64,000 bases of DNA from Streptomyces spororaveus (GCF_016755875.1 NZ_BNED01000005.1:3637001-3701000), one strand, 5' to 3'. Positions 53,406 to 61,762 are shown, counted from the first letter of the stretch. Notes: generated from the sequence alone by a model not told the origin. Numbers and translations are program-made.

Positions 53406-54461
53406 TCAGATGCTGACGCCGACCGTCACCGGCTCGTTGACCAGGGTGACGCCGAAGGCCGCGTGGACGCCCGCGACGACCTCGCGGGCCAGGACGAGGA
53501 GGTCCTCGGTGGTGGCCTCGCCGCGGTTGGTGAGGGCGAGGGTGTGCTTGGTGGAGATGCGCGCGGGGCCGGTGCCGTAGCCCTTGGTGAAACCGGCCTT
53601 GTCGATCAGCCAGGCCGCGCTGGTCTTCGTACGGCCTTCGCCGGCGGGGTACGCGGGCGGGGCGGTGTCGGGGCCGAGCCGGTCCTGGGCACGGGCGAGG
53701 AAGGCGGCGTAGGCCTCGTCGGTCAGGATCGGGTTGTGGAAGAAGGAGCCGGCCGACCAGGTGTCGTGGTCGGCGGGGTCGAGGACCATGCCCTTGCCGG
53801 CGCGCAGGCGCAGCACGGTCTCGCGGGCGGTGGCGGCGGGGACCCGGTCACCGGCCCCGACGCCGAGGGCGCGGGCGGTCTCGGGGTACTTGATCGGCGC
53901 GGACAGGCCGCCGGCGTCCTCCAGGGCGAAGCGCACGCGCAGCACGACGTAGCGGTCGGGCTGGTCCTTGAAGGTGCTGTTGCGGTACCGGAAGGCGCAC
54001 TCGGCGGCGCTCAGGGTGACCGTTTCGCCAGTGGTGCGGTCGTAGGCGACGACCTCGGTGATGGTGTCGCAGACCTCCTGGCCGTACGCCCCGACGTTCT
54101 GGATCGGGGTGGCGCCGGCCGAGCCGGGGATCCCGGCGAGGCACTCGATGCCGGCGAGACCGGCCTCGACGGTACGGGCGACGGCGTCGCTCCAGTTCTC
54201 GCCCGCGGCGAGCTCCAGCGTGGTGCCGTCGAGGGTGAAGCCGGTGGTCGCGATACGCAGGGCGGTGCCGTCGAAGCCCCGGTCGCCGATGACCAGGTTG
54301 CTGCCGCCACCGATGATCAGGAGCGGGGTTCCGCTCTCGTCCGCGGCGCGCACGGTGGCGACGACCTCGGCGTCGGTGGTCGCGGTGACCAGACGGGCGG
54401 CGGGGCCACCGAGACGGAAGGTGGTCAGCGGGGCGAGGGGGGCATCGTGGAGTTCCTGCAC
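53406..54461 (-). CDS. murB: UDP-N-acetylenolpyruvoylglucosamine reductase
   Basis: 351 residues from a GTG at 54461 (QELHDAPLAPLTTFRLGGPA). FAD-binding GGGSNLVIGDRGFDG and PGSAGATPIQNVGAYGQE, catalytic Ser in WSAGSFFHNPIL and a late Glu in LVNEPVTVGV. It reduces the enolpyruvyl group to make UDP-MurNAc. No ribosome site; TACTCT lies seven bases before the GTG, which suggests a leaderless mRNA. Confidence 0.95.
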   Translation of the reverse strand: MQELHDAPLAPLTTFRLGGPAARLVTATTDAEVVATVRAADESGTPLLIIGGGSNLVIGDRGFDGTALRIATTGFTLDGTTLELAAGENWSDAVARTVEAGLAGIECLAGIPGSAGATPIQNVGAYGQEVCDTITEVVAYDRTTGETVTLSAAECAFRYRNSTFKDQPDRYVVLRVRFALEDAGGLSAPIKYPETARALGVGAGDRVPAATARETVLRLRAGKGMVLDPADHDTWSAGSFFHNPILTDEAYAAFLARAQDRLGPDTAPPAYPAGEGRTKTSAAWLIDKAGFTKGYGTGPARISTKHTLALTNRGEATTEDLLVLAREVVAGVHAAFGVTLVNEPVTVGVSI

Positions 54462-54541
54462 GTGGACAAGAGTACGGTCCGCGCCCCTCGCATCCCTGCG
54501 GGGCCACGGACCGTACTCACTCGTCCCCCGTACCGGCCGGG

Positions 54542-54940
54542 TCAGCGGGGCGTCTCCTGCTCGGCGAGGCGGCGTTCGGCCTCGGCCCAGGTGAGCGGGA
54601 GCTCGCTGGCCGGACCGGTCCAGTAGGTGAAGGCCGACTCCTTCATGTACGTGCTCGCGGCACGGGAACTGGAACGGTGGGGCTCGCTGCGGGCGAAGCG
54701 GTAGAGCGCGTCCCGGTCCTCCCATGCGGAGAGGGTGAGGAAGGTGCGGCGCGGGACGCGGGCCCGCAGGGCGACGCCGTGGGCACCGGGTGCCTTGCGG
54801 ATCTGGCGGATGATGCCGGGCGCCTTGAGGAAGAACCTGACGGCGCCGGTGAGGGTGGCGGTCTCGAAACGGGAGGCCATGACGTAGACCTCTGCGTCGG
54901 GGGCGGCCGGGGTGGGCGTGGACCAGGGAATGTCGGGCAC
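54542..54940 (-). CDS. DUF3291/ABM-like dimeric alpha-beta barrel protein
   Basis: 132 residues from a GTG with AAGGAG upstream. VMASRFETATLTGAVRFFLK and RRTFLTLSAWEDRDALYRFA resemble the antibiotic-biosynthesis-monooxygenase / DUF3291 group. Downstream of the MFS gene by 64 bp, so it may be part of the efflux operon. No cofactor motif; function unknown. Confidence 0.7.
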   Translation of the reverse strand: MPDIPWSTPTPAAPDAEVYVMASRFETATLTGAVRFFLKAPGIIRQIRKAPGAHGVALRARVPRRTFLTLSAWEDRDALYRFARSEPHRSSSRAASTYMKESAFTYWTGPASELPLTWAEAERRLAEQETPR

Positions 54941-55004
54941 GGCGGGCGCTCCTTGGCTGCGGGGCGGGGCGTACGGGGTGTGTACCGGGCTGTGTGCGGG
55001 CGGG

Positions 55005-56456
55005 TCAGCTCGCGGCCGGGACCTTCTCCGGGACGGGGGTGATCCGGCTGTCGGCGGCGGCTCGGGCGGCCTTGCCCCTGCCGGGCACCAGCAGGGCCAG
55101 GGCGGCGGCGAGGGCGACCGCGCCGGCGCCGATCCACAGGGCGGGGACGGTGCCGTCGGTGAAGGCGGTCGGCGATTCGTAGCCGCCCTGTGCGGAGAAG
55201 ACGGAGGCCAGGACCGCGACGCCGAGCGCTCCGCCGAGCTCGCGCAGAGCGTTGTTGGCGCCGGAGGCCCTGCCCTGGTCGGCGGGCCGCACGGTGGACA
55301 TCAGGACGTTGGCGGCGGGGGCGAAGTAGAGGGCCATGCCGATCCCGCTGAGGATCAGCGGCGGGAGCTGGGCAGCGTACGAGACGTCCGCGCTCAGGAT
55401 GGCGGCGAACCAGCCGAGGCCGAGGGCCTGGAAGGCGAGCCCGGCGGCGACGACGGGGCGGCCGCCGATGCGGTCGGAGAGGATGCCGGCCAGCGGGGCG
55501 ACGATCATCGGCATTCCGGTCCAGGGGAGCATGCGCAGGCCCGCTTCGGTGGGCGAGTAGCCGGCGACGCCCTGGAGGAACTGGCTGAGCAGGAAGATCG
55601 AGCCGAACATGCCGAGGAACATCAGCAGGCTGGCCAGGTTGATGCCGAGGAAGCCCCGGTCCCGGAAGAGCCGCATGGGGAGCATGGGGTTGGCGCTGTT
55701 GAGGCCGTGGTGGACGAAGCCGCCGACGAGCGCGCCGCCGACGATCAGGCCGGTCAGGACGGGGGCGCTGGTCCAGCCCTCGGAGTTGGCGTTGACCAGG
55801 GCGTAGACGATGCCGAAGAGGCCGCCGCTGATGAGCAGGGTGCCCGGGATGTCGAGGCGCGCGCCGGGGGCGGTGGACTCGGTGAGGCGCAGGCGGGCGA
55901 GCGGGATCAGGGCGAGGCCTGTCGGCACGTTGAGCCAGAAGATCCACTGCCAGGAGATGTGCTCGGTGAGGCTGCCGCCGATCAGGGGGCCGCTGGCGAC
56001 GGCGAGGCCGGTGACGGCGCCGTAGATCCCGAGGGCCATACCGCGGCGGGCGGCCGGAACGGCGGCGGTGAGCAGGGTGAGCGTGAGCGGCATCATGATC
56101 GCCGCGCCGACGCCCTGCACGGCGCGGGCGGCGATGAGCGCGTCGATGCCGGGCGAGAGGGCGGCCGCGGCGGAGGCGCCGGTGAAGACCGAGAGGCCCA
56201 CGACGAACAGTCGGCGGCGGCCGAAGCGGTCCCCGAGGGCGGCGCCGAACATGAGGAGGACGGCGAAGGTGAGCGTGTAGGCGTTCACCGTCCATTCCAG
56301 ATCCTCCAGCTTGCCGCCGAGGTCCTCACGGATGGCGGGGAGGGCGGTGGTGACGACCAGGTTGTCGAGTGCGGCCATGAAGCTGGCCACCCCGGTGAGG
56401 ATCAGGGCCCAGACGGCGGGCCCGCGGAGCTTGGTGTCCGGCTGTTGCGTGTGCAC
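55005..56456 (-). CDS. MFS drug efflux transporter, DHA2 (14-helix) family
   Basis: 483 residues, about fourteen membrane helices. Motif A (GAALGDRFGRRRLFVVG) and the start AALDNLVVTTALPAI are typical of drug:H+ antiporters of the EmrB/QacA type. GTG start with AGGGGG. A palindromic operator lies 17 bp upstream and a TetR gene precedes it, so it is probably induced by a compound the TetR protein binds. Substrate unknown. Confidence 0.9.
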   Translation of the reverse strand: MHTQQPDTKLRGPAVWALILTGVASFMAALDNLVVTTALPAIREDLGGKLEDLEWTVNAYTLTFAVLLMFGAALGDRFGRRRLFVVGLSVFTGASAAAALSPGIDALIAARAVQGVGAAIMMPLTLTLLTAAVPAARRGMALGIYGAVTGLAVASGPLIGGSLTEHISWQWIFWLNVPTGLALIPLARLRLTESTAPGARLDIPGTLLISGGLFGIVYALVNANSEGWTSAPVLTGLIVGGALVGGFVHHGLNSANPMLPMRLFRDRGFLGINLASLLMFLGMFGSIFLLSQFLQGVAGYSPTEAGLRMLPWTGMPMIVAPLAGILSDRIGGRPVVAAGLAFQALGLGWFAAILSADVSYAAQLPPLILSGIGMALYFAPAANVLMSTVRPADQGRASGANNALRELGGALGVAVLASVFSAQGGYESPTAFTDGTVPALWIGAGAVALAAALALLVPGRGKAARAAADSRITPVPEKVPAAS

Positions 56457-56473
56457 GGTTCCCCCTGCGGTTT

Positions 56474-56493
56474 GTTAGTTATTGCTGACTAAC
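56474..56493. promoter_or_regulatory. Operator 1 (MFS promoter), GTTAGT-N8-ACTAAC
   Basis: GTTAGT at 56474-56479 and ACTAAC at 56488-56493, 17 bp before the MFS start. It matches the operator at 57115-57134 in arms and spacer length; GCAAT in the spacer is also shared when read in the matching direction. Confidence 0.75.
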
Positions 56494-56536
56494 TTTCATG
56501 GCCAGGAAAATGCGCGCGGACAGACCGCGCGCGCTC

Positions 56537-57106
56537 TCACTTCTCCAGGTGGCCCGTGGTGCCTGCCGACGGGTAGAGCCCTCCCCAGACCCGGTGCCCG
56601 GGCGGGAACCCCATGGCGGCGAGGGTGTTGATGAGCATTCCGTACGCCATGAAGGTCGTGGTCTCGCCGGCGTCCCCACCGAAGGGCACGTTGACGGTGT
56701 CCCAGAGTTTCATCCAGCCCTCGCGCACGACCTCGCCGAGCTCGTGGTCCCCGGCCGCCTCGGCGGCGGCGACGGTGACGTACATCTGGAGCTGCATCTG
56801 GAGCTTGTCGGGATCCTCGGAGATCAGCCGGGTGTAGGCGTTCGCCATGGCCTGGGTGGCCTCCTCACCGTGCAGCCCTTCGGCCGCCTCGGCGAAGACC
56901 TCCCGCGTATCCCTCATGCAGCGCTCGGCCGCGGCGAGGAAGATGGCGGGCTTGTTCGGGAAGAGCCGGAAGAGATACGGCTGCGAAACCCCCACCCGCT
57001 TGGCGATCGCCTCGGTGGAGGTCCCGTAGTAACCCCCACGCGCGAACTCGTGCATCGCCGCCCGAATGACGCTCTCACGCCGCTCGTCTGCGCTCATCCT
57101 GACCAT
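56537..57106 (-). CDS. TetR family repressor
   Basis: 189 residues. N-terminal helix-turn-helix FARGGYYGTSTEAIAKRVGV, then SQPYLFRLFPNKPAIFLAA; the ligand-binding domain fills the rest. The ATG lies nine bases after an operator identical in form to that of the MFS gene, so it should repress itself and the efflux gene. Confidence 0.92.
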   Translation of the reverse strand: MVRMSADERRESVIRAAMHEFARGGYYGTSTEAIAKRVGVSQPYLFRLFPNKPAIFLAAAERCMRDTREVFAEAAEGLHGEEATQAMANAYTRLISEDPDKLQMQLQMYVTVAAAEAAGDHELGEVVREGWMKLWDTVNVPFGGDAGETTTFMAYGMLINTLAAMGFPPGHRVWGGLYPSAGTTGHLEK

Positions 57107-57114
57107 GAGGCAAA

Positions 57115-57134
57115 GTTAGTACGCAATCACTAAC
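57115..57134. promoter_or_regulatory. Operator 2 (tetR promoter), GTTAGT-N8-ACTAAC
   Basis: GTTAGT at 57115-57120 and ACTAAC at 57129-57134, just before the TetR start. Same arms and spacing as operator 1, in flanks that begin AAA on both. Confidence 0.75.
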
Positions 57135-57851
57135 CAGTCAAGGGGACGCCGGACGGCCGAAGGCGGAAAGGCGCGGCGGAACCCACGAAGGCAGGGCGCG
57201 AGGGGAGGGACAGCAGCCGACGACCGGCGCGCCCAGGCGCACCGAGGGCCCTCTTTGCCTGCGCCTGACCGTCGCCCCGGGGTGAAAACACGCGAGACTC
57301 CGGCTATTTCGTCGTGGATACGCACGTCGAGCGTGGGACCGGGAGCGTGGGCGGCCTATGTCCAGCCCAGGACGGCCGTCGGACGCCGAGAGATGGGGAG
57401 CGCGTAGCGATGTGGTGCGCTTCCCCCGACCCGGGCCCGGGTCCGGATGGGCCCCGCCTCGGGAGCGCGCCCACCCGGGACCGGGCAGGGGGTCTCTGGC
57501 CGCCCCGTCCCTGTCTTGAGTGCCCGGCTCGTTCTTTTGGGGGCTTCCCGTCAGTCTTCGGATTTCCGGGGCGGGACGGTCGGTCAAGGGTGGCCGAAGG
57601 CCATCGCGAAGCGACGCGAGGAACGAGCGCCCTTGAGGGACCGGCCCGACACGGAGAAACGATGAGACTGACGGGAAACCCCCATACACATCACTGACCA
57701 CCGCCCGAGCAGCTCCCGCCCAGCACACCGCACGCGGAAGGCGAAAGGCGGGCGCAAGGCGGGGCGCCATTCCGCGCCCCGCCTCACCCCCGCCCTGCCC
57801 TGCCCTGCTTCGCCCCACCCCTGCCCCGCCCCGCCTGGTTCGCCTGTCGGC
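57135..57851. other. 717-bp region without a gene
   Basis: No coding frame here has family similarity that I can see. The main structure is the 145-nt inverted-repeat element at 57539-57683. The rest is GC-rich with short repeats. Confidence 0.5.
57539..57683. repeat. 145-nt element with 19-nt inverted ends
   Basis: 57539-57557 (GGGGGCTTCCCGTCAGTCT) matches the reverse complement of 57665-57683 at 18 of 19 bases. Inside, TCAAGGG pairs with CCCTTGA and CGGT with ACCG, so the whole could fold as one long imperfect stem. No target-site duplication at the ends. It could be a MITE-like or REP-like element, or a structured RNA. Confidence 0.55.
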
Positions 57852-58280
57852 TCAGGCCAGTTCGACCACCGCGCGGGACATGCCCAGTACCTTCTGGCCC
57901 GCGCTCGTGGCCGTCAGGTCGACGCGGACGCGGTTGTCGTCCAGCTTCGCGGCGACCTTCGCGGTGACCTCGATCAGGCCGCCCTGGTCGTCGTTGGGGA
58001 CCACGACCGGCCTGGTGAAGCGCACGCCGTACTCGACCACCGCGCCCGGGTCGCCGACCCAGTCGGTGACCACGCGGATCGCCTCGGCCATGGTGAACAT
58101 GCCGTGCGCGATCACGTCCGGCAGTCCGACCTCCTTGGCGAACTTCTCATTCCAGTGGATCGGGTTGAAGTCACCCGAGGCGCCCGCGTACTGGACGAGC
58201 GTGGCGCGCGTCACGGGGAAGGACGCCGCCGGCAGCTCGGTGCCGACCTCGACGTCGGCGTACTGGATCTGCGCTGCCAT
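57852..58280 (-). CDS. MaoC-like (HadB-type) dehydratase subunit
   Basis: 142 residues, a hot-dog fold with the catalytic ASGDFNPIHWNEKFA (Asp and His). Together with the neighbour it forms the two halves of a (3R)-hydroxyacyl thioester dehydratase. Its start lies 1 bp after the hadA-like stop, with GAGGAGG upstream. In mycobacteria hadA-hadB-hadC stand at the same place, between rpmG and secE, and serve mycolate elongation; streptomycetes make no mycolates, so another fatty-acid role is likely. Confidence 0.88.
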   Translation of the reverse strand: MAAQIQYADVEVGTELPAASFPVTRATLVQYAGASGDFNPIHWNEKFAKEVGLPDVIAHGMFTMAEAIRVVTDWVGDPGAVVEYGVRFTRPVVVPNDDQGGLIEVTAKVAAKLDDNRVRVDLTATSAGQKVLGMSRAVVELA

Positions 58281-58281
58281 G

Positions 58282-58734
58282 TCAGGCCTCCTCGGGGGCG
58301 CGGGAGACGAGCTTCGTCCACGCCGTCACCACGTGCTCGCCGGTCTCGTCGTGGACCTCGCCGCGGATGTCGATGACGTCGTTGCCCGCGAGCGACTTCA
58401 CGGACTCGATGGTGGAGACCACTGACAGACGGTCACCGGCACGCACCGGGCGGGAGTACGCGAACTTCTGGTCGCCGTGCACGACGCGGCTGTAGTCCAG
58501 ACCCAGCTGGGGGTCCTCGACGACATGGCCGGCGGCCTTGAAAGTGATCGCGAACACAAAAGTCGGAGGAGCGATCACATCGGGGTAGCCGTGCGACTTC
58601 GCGGCTTCGGGATCGCTGTAGACGGGATTGGTGTCACCCACCGCAGCCGCGAATTCGCGGATCTTCTCCCGGCCGACCTCGTACGGATCGGTGGGCGGGT
58701 AGCTCCGCCCCACGAAGGACTGGTCGAGAGCCAT
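58282..58734 (-). CDS. MaoC N-terminal-type (HadA-like) dehydratase subunit
   Basis: 150 residues. Hot-dog fold; the position of the catalytic HadB motif reads VGDTNPVYSDPEAA, without the His, so this is the non-catalytic substrate-binding half. FVGRSYPPTDPYEVGREKIR is the usual start. Coupled with the hadB-like gene. Upstream lies a tandem repeat. Confidence 0.88.
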   Translation of the reverse strand: MALDQSFVGRSYPPTDPYEVGREKIREFAAAVGDTNPVYSDPEAAKSHGYPDVIAPPTFVFAITFKAAGHVVEDPQLGLDYSRVVHGDQKFAYSRPVRAGDRLSVVSTIESVKSLAGNDVIDIRGEVHDETGEHVVTAWTKLVSRAPEEA

Positions 58735-58780
58735 GACTCACTACCTCCTGATGAAGGGACACGAATGCCGCAAGAACAAA

Positions 58781-58828
58781 GACGGGAAGACGACAAGACA
58801 GGAAGACGGGAAGACGGGAAGACAGGAA
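58781..58828. repeat. 8-bp tandem repeat, six units, in the hadA leader
   Basis: Units GACGGGAA, GACGACAA, GACAGGAA, GACGGGAA, GACGGGAA, GACAGGAA. More degenerate copies follow to about 58842. It lies 47 bp before the hadA-like start. Confidence 0.85.
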
Positions 58829-58921
58829 CACGAAGACGGGCGGTACGGAAACGACACGAGGCCGCCCCCAATGAAGGGGACGACCTCATGACGGTGCCTG
58901 TTATTCGAGACTTCGCTGGGG

Positions 58922-59086
58922 TCAGCGGGTCTCGCGGTGCGCGGTGTGCGAGTTGCAGCGCGGGCAGTGCTTCTTCATCTCAAGACGGTCCGGGTTGTTA
59001 CGCCGGTTCTTCTTGGTGATGTAGTTCCGCTCCTTGCACTCCACGCAGGCCAGCGTGATCTTCGGGCGGACGTCGGTGGCAGCCAC
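58922..59086 (-). CDS. rpmG: 50S ribosomal protein L33 (zinc-binding form)
   Basis: 54 residues. The GTG at 59086 is preceded by AAGGAG at the ideal distance. Residues [18 protein letters not shown], then [14 protein letters not shown]: two Cys-x2-Cys pairs show the zinc form. Too short to be an obvious gene by length, but its identity is secure. Located as rpmG2 is in mycobacteria. Confidence 0.97.
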
Positions 59087-59173
59087 GTGAGTGCTCCTTG
59101 ACGGAAATTGGGACGGATGAACGCATACAAGAGTAGCCGACCGGGAGACCGACCCCGCAATCGGCTACTGTGT

Positions 59174-59246
59174 GTAGCGGCGACCGGACTTGAACCGGTG
59201 ACACAGCGATTATGAGCCGCTTGCTCTACCGACTGAGCTACGCCGC
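59174..59246 (-). tRNA. tRNA-Met (CAU), elongator type
   Basis: 73 nt. Acceptor AGCGGCG pairs perfectly with CGCCGCT; anticodon loop CTCATAA gives CAU; T-loop TTCAAGT. The first pair is A-U, so it is not the initiator (which has an unpaired first base). Modification to an Ile2 tRNA cannot be ruled out by sequence alone. Confidence 0.93.
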
Positions 59247-59260
59247 TTTGATGTGATCAG

Positions 59261-59280
59261 CTCCCCACCCGAGGGTGGGG
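59261..59280 (-). terminator. Small hairpin between tRNA-Thr and tRNA-Met
   Basis: TCCCCACCC (59261-59269), GA, GGGTGGGGA (59272-59280): a perfect 9-bp stem in the 49-bp spacer. It may be a processing signal in a shared transcript. Confidence 0.4.
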
Positions 59281-59295
59281 AACCTCTCTCACCAG

Positions 59296-59368
59296 AGCCC
59301 CAATGCGGAATCGAACCGCAGACCTTCTCCTTACCATGGAGACGCTCTACCGACTGAGCTATTGGGGC
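59296..59368 (-). tRNA. tRNA-Thr (GGT)
   Basis: 73 nt. Acceptor GCCCCAA pairs with TTGGGGC; anticodon loop ATGGTAA gives GGT; T-loop TTCGATT. No encoded CCA. Read together with tRNA-Met and rpmG from the promoter at 59380-59409. Confidence 0.97.
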
Positions 59369-59379
59369 GAGCGATGAAG

Positions 59380-59409
59380 ACATTACACGGTTGCCTGCCG
59401 ATCGCCCAA
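59380..59409 (-). promoter_or_regulatory. Candidate promoter of the tRNA-Thr/tRNA-Met/rpmG cluster
   Basis: Minus strand TTGGGC (59409-59404), 18-bp spacer, TAATGT (59385-59380), about 12 bp before tRNA-Thr. Confidence 0.55.
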
Positions 59410-59712
59410 ATCCTTTGCGGGGACCGGGCTCCGACGGGGTTCGCGAGCCGTTCCCGATCAACCCGTGGATCACTTCCGCCCCACTTCTCGGGCAGATTGT
59501 GGCCGGGCTCACAGTCGCGCGACCGCCGGTCGGGGCACCGGAGCCCGTCGGGGCGCACGCGCGGGCGCTCCGGCGCGTGGCACCACACCGGTACGACTAT
59601 TGCGCTCTTCCGCGAAGCGGGGCGCGCCGCGCCCTAGGCTCTGGAGCACGCTGCGTGATCTTGGGCCGCGGGCCACGGCTCCAGGAACCGCCCGAGCCAC
59701 CGCAGGAGCGCG
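59410..59712. other. Non-coding gap upstream of the amidohydrolase-like gene
   Basis: About 300 bp between the tRNA promoter and the next plus-strand gene. I see no gene; the ribosome site GGAG near 59704 belongs to the next gene. Confidence 0.4.
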
Positions 59713-60993
59713 ATGTCCGACAGCCAGCCGCAGCAGCCGTTCCATTCGCCTCGCAGCGGAAACGGCAATGGCAACGGCAACGCGTCCGCGGCCGAGGCCA
59801 CCACCCTGCTGCTCGCCGGGGCCCGCCTCACCGACGGCCGTACCGTCGACGTCCGCCTCGGCGGCGGCCGGATCCAGGCCGTCGGCACCACCGGCAGCCT
59901 CCCCTCCCCCGCGCTGTCCCGGGTGGACCTGACCGGCTACCTGCTGCTCCCCGCCCCCGCCGAGCCGCACGCCCACGGGGACACCGCGCTGACCGCGGAC
60001 GCCGAGGGGCCCGTCTCCTACACCCCCGACGAGGTGCAGCGCCGGGCCACCGAGGCCGCCCTGCTCCAGCTCGGCCACGGCGCCACCGCCGTCCGCTCCC
60101 ACGTCCGCATCGGCGACGTGCACGGCCTCGGGCCCATGGAAGCCGTGCTCCAGGCCCGCCGCTCCCTGCGGGGGCTCGCCGACCTCACCGCCGTGGCCGT
60201 CCCCCGGCTGCTGACCGGGGTGGCCGGCGCGGACGGGCTGGCCATGCTGCGGGACGCGGTCAAGATGGGCGCCTCGGTGATCGGCGGCTGCCCGGACCTG
60301 GACCCGGACCCGACGGGCTTCCTCGAAGCCGTACTGGAACTCGCGGCCGAGCACGGCTGCCCCGTCGATCTGCACACGGACGGTGACGATCCGGGCCGCC
60401 TGGCCCGGCTCGCGGCGATGGCCGGCGGACTGCGCCCCGGAGTGACCATCGGCCCCTGCGGCGGCCTTTCCCGGCTCCCGATGGACGCCGCCGCCCGCGC
60501 CGCCGACCAACTGGCCGCGGCCGGCGTACGGGTCACCTGCCTGCCCCAGGGCGACTGCGCGGCCCTGGAACGCCGCGGCCTGCGCACGGCACCCGTCCGG
60601 CTGCTGCGGGCCGCCGGTGTGCGCGTCGCGGCCGGCAGCGGGGCGCTGCGCGACGCCGGGAACCCCGTGGGCCGCGGGGACCCGCTGGAGGCCGCGTACC
60701 TGCTGGCCTCCCAGGGAGGGCTCCGGGCGGCCGAGGCCTACGAGTCCGTCAGCGGCTGCGTCCGTGAGGCCATGGGCCTGCCGGAGGTGCGGGTGGAGGC
60801 CGGTTTCCCGGCGGAGCTGCTCGCCGTACGCGGCGACCGGATCGCGGGCGTGCTGTCCCTCGCGTACAGCCGGATCGTGATCCACCGCGGGCGCGTGGTA
60901 GCCCGTACGAGTGCCGTACGGGAGTACTGCGACTCCGCCGTCGCGGTGGCCCTGGACCTGCCCCGGCAGGGCCGTACGGAGCCGGGGCCCTGA
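59713..60993 (+). CDS. CodA-like amidohydrolase with degenerate active site
   Basis: 426 residues. Alignable by eye with E. coli cytosine deaminase along the barrel: EPHAHGD (H86, H88) for EPHIHLD, SHVRIGD for HVDVSD, VDLHTDGDD for DVHCDEIDD, VTIGPCGG for VTASHTT, and AAGSGALRDAGNPVG for FGHDDVFDPWYPLG. The two metal His and H221 remain, but the catalytic Glu is Gly224, the fourth metal His is Pro248, the key Asp is Gly310 and the FPQ Gln that grips cytosine is Arg. It is therefore unlikely to deaminate cytosine and may be a pseudoenzyme. A Gly/Asn repeat (GNGNGNGN) lies at 18-23. GGAG precedes the ATG. Confidence 0.75.
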   Translation: MSDSQPQQPFHSPRSGNGNGNGNASAAEATTLLLAGARLTDGRTVDVRLGGGRIQAVGTTGSLPSPALSRVDLTGYLLLPAPAEPHAHGDTALTADAEGPVSYTPDEVQRRATEAALLQLGHGATAVRSHVRIGDVHGLGPMEAVLQARRSLRGLADLTAVAVPRLLTGVAGADGLAMLRDAVKMGASVIGGCPDLDPDPTGFLEAVLELAAEHGCPVDLHTDGDDPGRLARLAAMAGGLRPGVTIGPCGGLSRLPMDAAARAADQLAAAGVRVTCLPQGDCAALERRGLRTAPVRLLRAAGVRVAAGSGALRDAGNPVGRGDPLEAAYLLASQGGLRAAEAYESVSGCVREAMGLPEVRVEAGFPAELLAVRGDRIAGVLSLAYSRIVIHRGRVVARTSAVREYCDSAVAVALDLPRQGRTEPGP

Positions 60994-61046
60994 AGTTCGC
61001 CGTCCGCTCGCGGGCGTCGGCGCCCGGCTCGTCGTACGGTCGGGTC

Positions 61047-61703
61047 ATGCGCATCGTCATCGCGGGTGGACACGGTCAGATCGCGCTGCGGCTGGAGCGC
61101 CTGCTCGCCGCGCGCGGGTACGAGGTCGCGGGCATCGTCCGCGATCCGGGACAGGGCGACGACCTGAGGCAGGCCGGCGCCGAGCCGGTGCTCTGCGATC
61201 TGGAGTCGGCCTCGGTGGAGCATGTGGCGGGGATCCTGCAGGGCGCGGACGTGGCGGTGTTCGCGGCCGGTGCGGGCCCCGGCAGCGGGATCGGGCGCAA
61301 GGACACCGTGGACCGGGGCGCGGCGGTGCTGTTCGCCGACGCCGCCGAACGGGCCCGTGTACGGCGCTTCCTGATGGTCTCCTCGATGGGTGCCGACTCG
61401 CACCATGGAGGCGACGAGGTCTTCGACGCGTACCTGCGGGCCAAGGGCGAGGCCGATGACCACGTACGGACCCGGCTGGGCCTGGAGTGGACCGTTCTGC
61501 GGCCCGGTTCGCTGATCGACGACGCCGGGACGGGCCTGGTCCGTCTGGAGGCGCGGACGGGCCGTGGGGCCGTCCCGCGCGACGACGTGGCGGCGGTGCT
61601 GGCCGAGCTGGTCGAGACTCCGGCGACGGCGGGCCTGACCCTGGAGCTGGTCTCGGGCTCGACGCCGGTGCAGGTGGCCGTGAAGGACGTGGCGGGCAAC
61701 TGA
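61047..61703 (+). CDS. NAD(P)H-binding atypical short-chain dehydrogenase-like protein
   Basis: 218 residues. Rossmann motif GGHGQIALRLERLL at the start, VFAAGAGPGSG and LMVSSMGAD, as in NmrA/BVR-B-like reductases (SDR_a5 group); no YxxxK. TACGGT six bases before the ATG with no ribosome site suggests a leaderless mRNA. Function unknown; redox sensing or a small-molecule reductase is possible. Confidence 0.8.
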   Translation: MRIVIAGGHGQIALRLERLLAARGYEVAGIVRDPGQGDDLRQAGAEPVLCDLESASVEHVAGILQGADVAVFAAGAGPGSGIGRKDTVDRGAAVLFADAAERARVRRFLMVSSMGADSHHGGDEVFDAYLRAKGEADDHVRTRLGLEWTVLRPGSLIDDAGTGLVRLEARTGRGAVPRDDVAAVLAELVETPATAGLTLELVSGSTPVQVAVKDVAGN

Positions 61704-61762
61704 GGCCGACGCCCTGGCAGTCCGGCGTATCGGCAGTCGGGCCGTCCGGTGGCCCGCCGTCG

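Noticed and set aside
59174..59246. Reading the CAU tRNA as the initiator
   Set aside because: The first acceptor pair is a normal A-U pair and the D-arm is of elongator type.
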